Assembly: GCF_040115645.1 (NCBI RefSeq)
Contig: NW_027096012.1
Coordinates: 434,001 to 498,000, forward strand
Origin: Euwallacea fornicatus
Taxonomy: Eukaryota > Arthropoda > Insecta > Coleoptera > Curculionidae
Length of the DNA stretch: 64,000 nucleotides
Direction of reading: 5' to 3'
Under the pieces are notes generated by a model, which was given only the letters and a program-made list of their open reading frames with translations, was not told where the DNA came from and did no database searches. The translations under genes and the position numbers were made by a program. Shown piece after piece: positions 55,886 to 63,500 of this stretch (position 1 is its first letter; every line of letters begins with the position of its first letter).

Positions 55886-55920
55886 TATAAATAGGGAAAA
55901 ACGTAGATTTAGGAATCATA
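55886..55920 (+). promoter_or_regulatory. LTR promoter: TATA box and likely initiator
   Basis: TATAAATA lies at 55,886-55,893. An insect-like initiator, TCATA, follows with its A at 55,918, 32 bp from the first T of the TATA box, so transcription probably starts at about 55,918. This would give R/U5 of about 94 nt. The same elements occur in the 3' LTR at +4,566. Confidence 0.7.
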
Positions 55921-55967
55921 ATTTTTGTAACCGTATTGTTAGTTACATTTTGTGTTGTTTCCTGTAA

Positions 55968-55973
55968 AATAAA
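55968..55973 (+). promoter_or_regulatory. Poly(A) signal copy in the 5' LTR
   Basis: AATAAA, about 50 nt after the predicted start site. The functional copy for full-length transcripts should be the one in the 3' LTR; this copy must be bypassed. Confidence 0.6.
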
Positions 55974-56010
55974 TTTTTAAAAAATAGTTTGGCTGAACCT
56001 CAAACTTAAC

Positions 56011-56025
56011 TGGCGCAGTCGGTAG
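56011..56025 (+). other. tRNA primer-binding site
   Basis: TGGCGCAGTCGGTAG starts at the last base of the 5' LTR. The leading TGG pairs with the CCA tail of a tRNA. This sequence type is that reported for the 17.6/297 branch of errantiviruses, primed by a serine tRNA; the tRNA identity is from memory of the family and is not shown here. It differs from the lysine-tRNA type site of gypsy itself. Confidence 0.85.
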
Positions 56026-56187
56026 GATATTTTGAAAAAGTGTTAAAAAAAAAAAAATCGAATTGCACGATTAAGAAAACACTACCAAAAGTTCACTACA
56101 ACCAAAACAGGAAGCAGCGAAAAGCACCCGCAACGAGAATCTGATAAAGAAATCGAGCCTGAGACCAACGACTATCCTCTGCTAAGG

Positions 56188-56202
56188 ATGAGGCGTGGGT
56201 AA
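56188..56202 (+). CDS. Four-codon upstream ORF; also the likely env start codon after splicing
   Basis: ATG at 56,188 has A at -3, a good initiation context, and is the first AUG of the predicted transcript. In unspliced RNA it reads four codons and stops at TAA (56,200-56,202), 80 nt before the gag ATG, so gag would need reinitiation or leaky scanning. In RNA spliced at 56,199 the stop is removed and the 11 coding nucleotides are carried onto the env exon in phase. The TAA is itself part of the splice donor. That double use is read directly from the sequence; use in cells is inference. Confidence 0.6.
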   Translation: MRRG

Positions 56203-56204
56203 GT
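56199..56204 (+). promoter_or_regulatory. Predicted 5' splice site for env mRNA
   Basis: GTAAGT preceded by GTGG, a full match to the donor consensus on the intron side. It is placed after the first AUG and before gag, as needed for a subgenomic env transcript. Paired with the acceptor ending at 58,589 it removes 2,391 nt, that is all of gag and nearly all of the integrase coding region. Confidence 0.75.
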
Positions 56205-56282
56205 GCCACAAATTTTCCTTTTGTCCATTGAACCCTCTGTATAAGGATTTGATAGGGATAATTAGGTATTGCAAACATATAT

Positions 56283-58649
56283 ATGTCAAACAGTGAAACT
56301 GATAAATCAATTGATGAATTATCATCTCAGTTAAATAACGTCTCAATAAAAGGTAATATAAGTACAAGAAAAAATTTAAAAATGACTTCTAGTGACGGTT
56401 CTTCTAGTATAGTACAAAAAAGAATAAATTGGGATTTGTTCCAATCTCGGTTAAATTCACTTAAACCTTATGATGGTGATAGCAATACATTAAATAGATT
56501 TGTTGACAGATGTGAGAGTATAATTTCCAGTTACCATATGTTTAAGGATGATGAATTAAATACACACATATTCGAATCAATCCAGGATAAGTTAGTAGGG
56601 AAAGCTGAAAGGCTAGTAGGAAATCGTACGGAAATAAAGGATTGGATAACATTGAAAAATTGCTTAATTCAGTGTTTTTCTGATAGAAGAGACCTAGATA
56701 ATTTAGTGCAAGAATTAACTAGGACTAGGCCTGAAAAAGGTGAACATCTTTTAAATTTTGGGAATAGAGTACAATTAATTTTAAGCAATGTTATCCAACG
56801 TATCGGGAACGATAATACCATTAACATAACACAAAAACAGTGGGATATCAGACATCATGAAAAAACAGCATTGGATACTTTTATTGCAGGATGTACAGGA
56901 ATTTTAAAAAATAATATGCATCTAAAAAGACCTGATAGTTTAGAGGATGCAATGGCTTATGCCAATGAATTCAATAATTTCCAATCATTGTACGGTCGTT
57001 TAGAAGATAGACCGGCGAGACAAAATTTTTATCAAGAAATGACCACCCGAAATTATAATTCGCAACGATCAAATCCATTTTTTCAAAATCAAAATCAAAG
57101 TAATTCGTTTCCCCGTCCAAGAACAGATTTACCACCAAGACGATACCCTACGAATAGACAAGTTTTTGGAAATCAAAAACCTTTAAACGTATTTAGACCT
57201 GGTCAGATAAGGTCAGACCAGTTACCAAAACCAACCCCAATGTCAACTACATCAAAAAACCCCACGATTCGAACTAATTATTCAAATTTTAGGAATAATT
57301 CAGGAAATTTTGGAAATCCTAATTATTTCCAAAGAAATAATGCTAATAATGTGATCAGTGAGGAATTATTTGCTCAAGACTATTTAGATCAAGGAAACCA
57401 GTTAGATAGTTACAATCAAGAAACTAATTACAACCCTGAAATCACGGTAGAACCACAAAATACTGTACTAGAAATTGATAATGTAGAGGAAAAAATGAAA
57501 GGAAATTTTCAAAATATTTTCGTAAACACTTCATTTAAATTTGTCCAATGTACAAAAATGCGCGAGGATGTTTTAACAAAGGAAGATCAAGTACAAAAAT
57601 TAGATCTGCATCATAACACGAAAACTTGTCATAGGGGGATAACAGAGATGAAAACTGCGTTACAAAAAAAATATTATTGGCCAAAAATGGATTCGGATAT
57701 TGAAGAATATGTTAATAACTGTGAGATATGTCAAAGAAATAAATATGACCGGAACCCACCAATCATTAAGTTTAACTTAACACCAACAACTTCCAAACCT
57801 TTTGAGCATATTCATATAGACACATTTAGGATAGAAAATAAATCATTTTTAACAATCATAGATACATTTTCCAGATACGGCCAAGCCTATTTGTTAGATA
57901 GTATAACGGGTATATCTATTTCTGAAAATTTGTTCAACTTTATTACACATCATGGACTTCCCCTAAAAATCACTTGTGATCGAGGATCAGAGTTTAAAAA
58001 TGCTGACTTAGAAGATTTTTGTAAACTATATAAAATAGACTTGCATTTTACCACGTCCAAGAATAGTAATTCCAATTCTCCTGTCGAAAGGTTTCATTCA
58101 ACAATAATTGAACATTATCGTTGCCTTAAAGAAACTAATAAACATTTGAATCCCGAACAACTTATGAAGAGAGCAGTATTGGGATATAACAATTCAATCC
58201 ACAGTGTTACTAAATTTACACCTTTTGAAATAATTAAAGGGCATATAAATAATTCGGATTCATTAGACATGAATGATCACGTAATTATATCACATTACGT
58301 TCAGGAACATAAAAAAATTTGTCAAGAACTATATAGAGAAATCGCCCAGCAGAATCACAAGATAAAAGAACAAACAATTTCAAAAAGAAATGAGAAACGA
58401 GAAGAGCCAGAACTCTACCCCTTAGATAAACCAATATACGTGAAAACGAAGAATCGTAATAAAGCCCTGCCAAAATTTAAAATTTATGATTTAAAAGATC
58501 AATCAGAAATTAAAGTAAAAACTGCAAATGCGGAATATCATAAGAATACACTTAAAAGACCTCAAAATACAACAGTCAAAATTTTTCAGGACGACTCCAA
58601 AATTTGTGCTAATAATACTGACAATCAGCCTTCAACCAGCAAGGAATGA
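56283..58649 (+). CDS. gag-pol: Gag-integrase fusion polyprotein (protease, RT and RNase H deleted)
   Basis: 788 codons. Residues 1 to about 240 look like insect retroelement Gag (matrix/capsid), with the YDGDSNTLNRFVDRCESI stretch at 63-80. Residues about 241-380 are a basic Arg/Asn/Gln/Pro-rich nucleocapsid-like region without a CCHC knuckle, as is usual in errantiviruses. From about residue 410 the sequence is the end of Pol: an HHCC zinc-binding domain (H443 or H444, H450, C480, C483), then the integrase core with D513, D566 and E602 (35 residues between the last two), then a basic C-terminal region with PIYVKTKNRNKALPKF. Protease, reverse transcriptase and RNase H are missing. Pol normally lies in a different frame from gag, so the deletion has joined them in one frame. 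The join lies roughly at residues 390-420; no exact point can be set without an intact relative. The start has T at -3, a weak context. Confidence 0.9.
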   Translation: MSNSETDKSIDELSSQLNNVSIKGNISTRKNLKMTSSDGSSSIVQKRINWDLFQSRLNSLKPYDGDSNTLNRFVDRCESIISSYHMFKDDELNTHIFESIQDKLVGKAERLVGNRTEIKDWITLKNCLIQCFSDRRDLDNLVQELTRTRPEKGEHLLNFGNRVQLILSNVIQRIGNDNTINITQKQWDIRHHEKTALDTFIAGCTGILKNNMHLKRPDSLEDAMAYANEFNNFQSLYGRLEDRPARQNFYQEMTTRNYNSQRSNPFFQNQNQSNSFPRPRTDLPPRRYPTNRQVFGNQKPLNVFRPGQIRSDQLPKPTPMSTTSKNPTIRTNYSNFRNNSGNFGNPNYFQRNNANNVISEELFAQDYLDQGNQLDSYNQETNYNPEITVEPQNTVLEIDNVEEKMKGNFQNIFVNTSFKFVQCTKMREDVLTKEDQVQKLDLHHNTKTCHRGITEMKTALQKKYYWPKMDSDIEEYVNNCEICQRNKYDRNPPIIKFNLTPTTSKPFEHIHIDTFRIENKSFLTIIDTFSRYGQAYLLDSITGISISENLFNFITHHGLPLKITCDRGSEFKNADLEDFCKLYKIDLHFTTSKNSNSNSPVERFHSTIIEHYRCLKETNKHLNPEQLMKRAVLGYNNSIHSVTKFTPFEIIKGHINNSDSLDMNDHVIISHYVQEHKKICQELYREIAQQNHKIKEQTISKRNEKREEPELYPLDKPIYVKTKNRNKALPKFKIYDLKDQSEIKVKTANAEYHKNTLKRPQNTTVKIFQDDSKICANNTDNQPSTSKE

Positions 58650-60279
58650 AGAAGCAAAATTTATTTCAGTTCCAAATCCTTTGTTACCAATTAAATTAGG
58701 ATCAGCAAGAATAATCTATACGAAACATACATTTCTGTATTATGTAGAAATGGAGTCCTTACTTTCGCAATTAATTAATATTAAGAAATCATATGATTCA
58801 ATTAGGAACTGTATAACTAAAGATAATATATCGAATCCGATATCTTATCATGGATTGATTGGAAATTTGCTTCCTAGAACAGAGTTTTTTATAAACACAA
58901 TTGAAAAGAAAATATTCAACCTTTATCCAAATTCAAATCTTCAAAGAAAACGAGGTTTAATAAACGTAATTGGTCACTTTAATAAATGGATATTCGGAAA
59001 TTTGGACTCTGACGATGGAAAACAATATGATAAGGCGATTAGAAATTTGGAAACGAATCAAATAAGGTTCGAAAAAACTGTAAATGGACAAATAACAATA
59101 TCTCAGAAAATTGTAAATTTTCTTAATAAAACGATGCAAATAATTTCAGATAATCAAGGAAAACTTAAAAGAGGTATAGAATTAGTTCAAAGTACTATAG
59201 ATCGAATAATTAGGAATCAAGACCAGTACCTTAGTATTCAAAATATTTTAACGCAAATTAATTTAGATTGTCAAAGTTTAATCTCATTCTTGGACAATTT
59301 AGAAGATGCTGTTGTTTTTGCAAAACTCAATTCGATACATAATACTGTAATATCCATTTCTCAAATTAATGAACTATTAATAGAATTAAGTAACATTTAT
59401 GGAGATGATAAAATACCTAAATTAAATAACTCAGTAGAGTATTATCAATTATTGGGAACGCAAGTATCTTTTGTCAAAGGAAGAATAATTTTTGCAATAC
59501 ATATCCCAATCCTGAAAACAGAAGTTTATAACTTTCATCGCCTATATTCCGTTATCCAAAGAAAATCCATGCTTCTCTTAAAATTCCCTTTCGTGGCACA
59601 AAGCAATGATAACCTGCAGTTTAAAGAACACATCTGCCCAGACATTGGAAGAATATTTTTCTGCAAGGAAAGTGAAAACTCTGCCGACGAGTGTGTCGTC
59701 AACTTATTGACAAACCGTCCCTTAAAAGGATGCCAAAAGACCCATGTATCGTTGCAACAAACATTAATAGAACAAGTTGCAAACAATAAATTATTAATAA
59801 TTCCTTCAATGCCGATACAAGTACTGTCAAAGTGTCCATCGGATCATTATACGGAAATCGGAGCACCTACCCTAGTTGAATTTTCAACTGATTGTGAACT
59901 CGTTATAGAAGGAAAAACATTTATTAACAAAATGCAAATAAGTCAAGGAATTGCATTTATTCTACCAGAAGTTCAAATGGATTATGTGCCAAATGATCAA
60001 TCATCAATAGTAATCAACCTCACAAGAATGGATTTTATAGAAAGCCACCATATAAAGGACATTATCGATCATCTACCACCCATAGAAGAAAGCCATCTAG
60101 ATGAGATATCAATGTGGTCAAGTGCAACTCTTTGGACATTTATAATAATCTCAATAATAATTAGTATTCTTATAGTTAGGTATAAAAAGTTTTGTAATAA
60201 GAGAAAAACATTGGAAAAAACATATAATGAAGTAGAAAACACTAACAGTCAAACCCATTCCATTAAGTTTGCCTCTTAA
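58528..60279 (+). CDS. env: Envelope glycoprotein (baculovirus F-like, errantivirus Env)
   Basis: The open frame is 583 codons from an ATG at 58,528, overlapping the Gag-integrase frame by 122 nt. The true coding exon probably starts at 58,590 after splicing, replacing residues 1-21. Features: hydrophobic signal-like segment FVLIILTISLQPA (26-38); basic cleavage site RKR at 140-142; then a Gly-rich fusion-peptide-like stretch ending KWIFGNLDSDDG (143-164), characteristic of this Env family and related to baculovirus fusion proteins; helical, Asn/Gln-rich region (about 165-290); Cys-rich region (370-456); membrane anchor TLWTFIIISIIISILIV (534-550) and a 33-residue tail. N-glycosylation sequons include N200, N300 and N497. 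No stop or frameshift interrupts it. In this group Env is the surface protein for membrane fusion; whether it works here is not shown. Confidence 0.9.
   Translation: MRNIIRIHLKDLKIQQSKFFRTTPKFVLIILTISLQPARNEEAKFISVPNPLLPIKLGSARIIYTKHTFLYYVEMESLLSQLINIKKSYDSIRNCITKDNISNPISYHGLIGNLLPRTEFFINTIEKKIFNLYPNSNLQRKRGLINVIGHFNKWIFGNLDSDDGKQYDKAIRNLETNQIRFEKTVNGQITISQKIVNFLNKTMQIISDNQGKLKRGIELVQSTIDRIIRNQDQYLSIQNILTQINLDCQSLISFLDNLEDAVVFAKLNSIHNTVISISQINELLIELSNIYGDDKIPKLNNSVEYYQLLGTQVSFVKGRIIFAIHIPILKTEVYNFHRLYSVIQRKSMLLLKFPFVAQSNDNLQFKEHICPDIGRIFFCKESENSADECVVNLLTNRPLKGCQKTHVSLQQTLIEQVANNKLLIIPSMPIQVLSKCPSDHYTEIGAPTLVEFSTDCELVIEGKTFINKMQISQGIAFILPEVQMDYVPNDQSSIVINLTRMDFIESHHIKDIIDHLPPIEESHLDEISMWSSATLWTFIIISIIISILIVRYKKFCNKRKTLEKTYNEVENTNSQTHSIKFAS
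58582..58589 (+). promoter_or_regulatory. Predicted 3' splice site for env mRNA
   Basis: TTTTTCAG, with the exon beginning at G58,590. The pyrimidine run is short, but the site lies just upstream of the signal-like segment of env. Joined to the donor at 56,199, the 11 nt from the AUG at 56,188 plus one base complete a codon, and the env frame is entered at 58,591. The phase match (a one-in-three chance) and the position support it. Confidence 0.65.
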
Positions 60280-60288
60280 GGATGGAGG
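60278..60288 (+). other. Polypurine tract
   Basis: AAGGATGGAGG ends directly at the 3' LTR and is purine apart from one T. It would prime plus-strand DNA synthesis. It begins right after the env stop codon region, as in other errantiviruses. Confidence 0.85.
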
Positions 60289-60577
60289 AGTTATATCACA
60301 ACAATTTGCTTAATAATTAAATAATAAGAAACTGCGTAGTGTTTACTACCATCTAGAATTTGCGATTAGAAAACGTATTACCCCTAATTGCGATTTAATA
60401 TTAAGTTCATAATGTTCTGGAAGCCTTATGCATGGTCAGCATATATTTTAATATAAATAGGGAAAAACGTAGATTTAGGAATCATAATTTTTGTAACCGT
60501 ATTGTTAGTTACATTTTGTGTTGTTTCCTGTAAAATAAATTTTTAAAAAATAGTTTGGCTGAACCTCAAACTTAACT
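60289..60577 (+). repeat. 3' LTR
   Basis: A 289-bp copy of the 5' LTR at an offset of 4,566 bp, with no difference seen. It carries the working transcript end: AATAAA at 60,534-60,539. Its promoter (TATAAATA at about 60,452) points into the downstream satellite and could drive satellite transcription; that is inference. Confidence 0.95.
60534..60539 (+). terminator. Poly(A) signal in the 3' LTR
   Basis: AATAAA followed by a T-rich then A-rich stretch. It is the expected 3' end signal for both genomic and spliced env RNA. Confidence 0.65.
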
Positions 60578-60581
60578 CTCG
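60578..60581 (+). repeat. Target-site duplication, right copy (CTCG)
   Basis: Repeats the four bases that precede the 5' LTR at 55,719-55,722; the satellite monomer then continues in phase with TCGAACTGATTAATTTG. Confidence 0.93.
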
Positions 60582-63500
60582 TCGAACTGATTAATTTGAT
60601 ACTTTGTTTAAGACATTTGGTCATCATTTGTCGAAGTTATCGAGCGTCAAAATTTGAGAAGTCTCACAATTGGAGTGTTTGAGTACTTAAAGTACTTTTT
60701 TCTTGGAAATTCAACAAGATGGAATCATAATGTGTTATGTCACCTGAAAGATATCGTCGATCTGATTAATTTGACACTTTGTTCAAGACATTTGGTCATC
60801 ATTTGTCGAAGTTATCGAGCGTCAAAATTTGAGAAGTCTCACAATTTGAGTGTTTGAGTTCTTAAAGTACTCTTTTTCTTGGAAATTCAACAAGATGGAA
60901 CCATCATGTGTTGTGTCACCTGAAAGATCTCGTCGAACTGATTAATTTGATACTTTGTTTAAGACATTTGGTCATCATTTGTCGAAGTTATCGAGCGTCA
61001 AAATTTGAGAAGTCTCACAATTGGAGTGTTTGAGTACTTAAAGTACTTTTTTCTTGGAAATTCAACAAGATGGAATCATAATGTGTTATGTCACCTGAAA
61101 GATCTCGTCGATCTGATTAATTTGACACTTTGTTCAAGACATTTGGTCATCATTTGTCGAAGTTATCGAGCGTCAAAATTTGAGAAGTCTCACAATTTGA
61201 GTGTTTGAGCACTTAAAGTACTCTTTTTCTTGGAAATTCAACAAGATGGAATCATGATGTGTTATGTCACCTGAAAGATCTCGTCGAGCTGATAAATTTG
61301 ACACTTTGTTCAAGACATTTGGTCATCATTTGTCGAAGTTATTGAGCTTCAAAATATGAAAAATCGCACAATTTGAGTATTTGATCACTTAAAGTACTCT
61401 TTTTCTTGGAAATTCAACAAGATGGAACCATCATGTGTTGTGTCACCTGAAAGATCTCGTCGAGCTGATTAATTTGACACTTTGTTTAAGACATTTGGTC
61501 ATCATTTGTCGAAGTTATCGAGCGTCAAAATTTGAGAAGTCTCACAATTGGAGTGTTTGAGTACTTAAAGTACTTTTTTCTTGGAAATTCAACAAGATGC
61601 AATCATGATGTGTTGTGTCACCTGAAAGATCTCGTCGAACTGATTAATTTGATACTTTGTTTAAGACATTTGGTCATCATTTGTTGAAGTTATCGAGCTT
61701 CAAAATATGAAAAATCGCACAATTTGAGTGTTTGAGCACATAAAGTACTCTTTTTCTTGGAAATTTAACAAGATGGAATCATAATGTGTTATGTCACCTG
61801 AAAGATCTCGTCGATCTGATTAATTTGACACTTTGTTCAAGACATTTGGTCATCATTTGTCGAAGTTATCGAGCGTCAAAATATGAAAAATCGCACAATT
61901 TCAGTGTTTGAGCACTTAAAGTACTCTTTTTCTTGGAAATTCCACAAGATGGAATCATGATGTGTTGTGTCACCTGCAAGATCTCGTCGAGCTGATTAAT
62001 TTGACACTTTGTTCAAGACATTTGGTCATCATTTGTCGAAGTTATCGAGCGTCAAAATTTGAGAAGTCTCACAATTTGAGTGTTTGAGTTCTTAAAGTAC
62101 TCTTTTTCTTGGAAATTCAACAAGATGGAACCATCATGTGTTGTGTCACCTGAAAGATCTCGTCGAGCTGATTAATTTGACACTTTGTTTAAGACATTTG
62201 GTCATCATTTGTCGAAGTTATCGAGCTTCAAAATATGAAAAATCGCACAATTTGAGTGTTTGAGCACTTAAAGTACTCTTTTTCTTGGAAATTCAACAAG
62301 ATGCAATCATGATGTGTTGTGTCACCTGAAAGATCTCGTCGAACTGATTAATTTGATACTTTGTTTAAGACATTTGGTCATCATTTGTCGAAGTTATCGA
62401 GCGTCAAAATATGAAAAATCGCACAATTTCAGTGTTTGAGTACTTAAAGTACTTTTTTCTTGGAAATTCAACAAGATGGAATCATAATGTGTTATGTCAC
62501 CTGAAAGATCTCGTCGATCTGATTAATTTGACACTTTGTTCAAGACATTTGGTCATCATTTGTCGAAGTTATCGAGCGTCAAAATTTGAGAAGTCTCACA
62601 ATTTGAGTGTTTGAGCACTTAAACTACTCTTTTTCTTGGAAATTCAACAAGATGGAATCATGATGTGTTGTGTCACCTGAAAGATCTCGTCGATCTGATT
62701 AATTTGACGCTTTGTTCAAGACATTTGGTCATCATTTGTCGAAGTTATTGAGCTTCAAAATATGAAAAATCGCACAATTTGAGTATTTGAGCACTTAAAG
62801 TACTCTTTTTCTTGGAAATTCAACAAGATGGAACCATCATGTGTTGTGTCACCTGAAAGATCTCGTCGAACTGATTAATTTGATACTTTGTTTAAGACAT
62901 TTGGTCATCATTTGTCGAAGTTATCGAGCGTCAAAATTTGAGAAGTCTCACAATTTGAGTGTTTGAGCACTTAAAGTACTCTTTTTCTTGGAAATTCAAC
63001 AAGATGGAATCATGATGTGTTATGTCACCTGAAAGATCTCGTCGAGCTGATAAATTTGACACTTTGTTCAAGACATTTGGTCATCATTTGTCGAAGTTAT
63101 TGAGCTTCAAAATATGAAAAATCGCACAATTTGAGTATTTGATCACTTAAAGTACTCTTTTTCTTGGAAATTCAACAAGATGGAACCATCATGTGTTGTG
63201 TCACCTGAAAGATCTCGTCGAGCTGATTAATTTGACACTTTGTTTAAGACATTTGGTCATCATTTGTCGAAGTTATCGAGCGTCAAAATTTGAGAAGTCT
63301 CACAATTGGAGTGTTTGAGTACTTAAAGTACTTTTTTCTTGGAAATTCAACAAGATGCAATCATGATGTGTTGTGTCACCTGAAAGATCTCGTCGAACTG
63401 ATTAATTTGATACTTTGTTTAAGACATTTGGTCATCATTTGTTGAAGTTATCGAGCTTCAAAATATGAAAAATCGCACAATTTGAGTGTTTGAGCACATA

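Larger units (their letters stand above)
55723..56011 (+). repeat. 5' LTR
   Basis: Begins AGTTATATCACAAC and ends CTCAAACTTAACT, giving 5-bp terminal inverted repeats AGTTA/TAACT. It matches 60,289-60,577 base for base as far as I can read. U3 holds two TTGCGATT words (55,794-55,801 and 55,822-55,829, 28 bp apart) that might be a factor-binding pair; this is inference. A TATA box and poly(A) signal lie downstream. The final T is shared with the primer-binding site. Confidence 0.95.
56026..56282 (+). other. Untranslated leader
   Basis: About 257 bp between the primer-binding site and gag. It holds a 13-base A run (56,045-56,057) and, near its end, the first AUG of the transcript (56,188) and a strong splice donor (56,199). 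No other AUG occurs between the predicted start site and gag. A packaging signal is expected here, but none can be recognised from sequence alone. Confidence 0.75.
55723..60577 (+). mobile_element. Env-bearing Ty3/gypsy (errantivirus-type) LTR retrotransposon, pol-deleted
   Basis: A 4,855-bp element in order: 289-bp LTR, primer-binding site, leader, Gag-integrase fusion ORF, overlapping env ORF, polypurine tract, 289-bp LTR. The LTR ends are AGTTA...TAACT, flanked by a CTCG target duplication. The two LTRs appear identical, so the insertion is recent. Protease, reverse transcriptase and RNase H are absent: no catalytic aspartate motif of either enzyme is present, and only a short linker separates Gag from integrase. 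The element therefore depends on enzymes from another copy. It interrupts the satellite cleanly, and no other copy or solo LTR occurs in the window. Assignment to errantiviruses rests on LTR ends, primer site, integrase, and the env cleavage and fusion region. Confidence 0.95.

Noticed and set aside
57450..57560. Reading the Gag-integrase frame as a novel domesticated host gene
   Set aside because: It sits between intact LTRs with primer site, polypurine tract, env and target duplication, so it belongs to a mobile element and not a host gene.
56096..59786. Short minus-strand frames inside the retroelement (56,096-56,278, 56,182-56,367, 58,285-58,473, 58,957-59,139, 59,535-59,786)
   Set aside because: They lie antisense to the leader, gag-integrase or env coding sequence and show no recognisable domain.
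55723..60577. Element as an autonomous retrovirus
   Set aside because: No protease, reverse transcriptase or RNase H motif occurs in any frame between Gag and integrase, and the 4,855-bp length is well short of the 7-8 kb usual for complete errantiviruses.
31698..62614. Recurring 60-67 codon frames on the + strand in family B (about fifteen near-identical copies)
   Set aside because: Almost all begin at TTG or GTG rather than ATG, sit at the same phase of the satellite monomer, and are exactly the frames that the 175-bp dyad variant leaves open. Their similarity is satellite similarity, not protein conservation.
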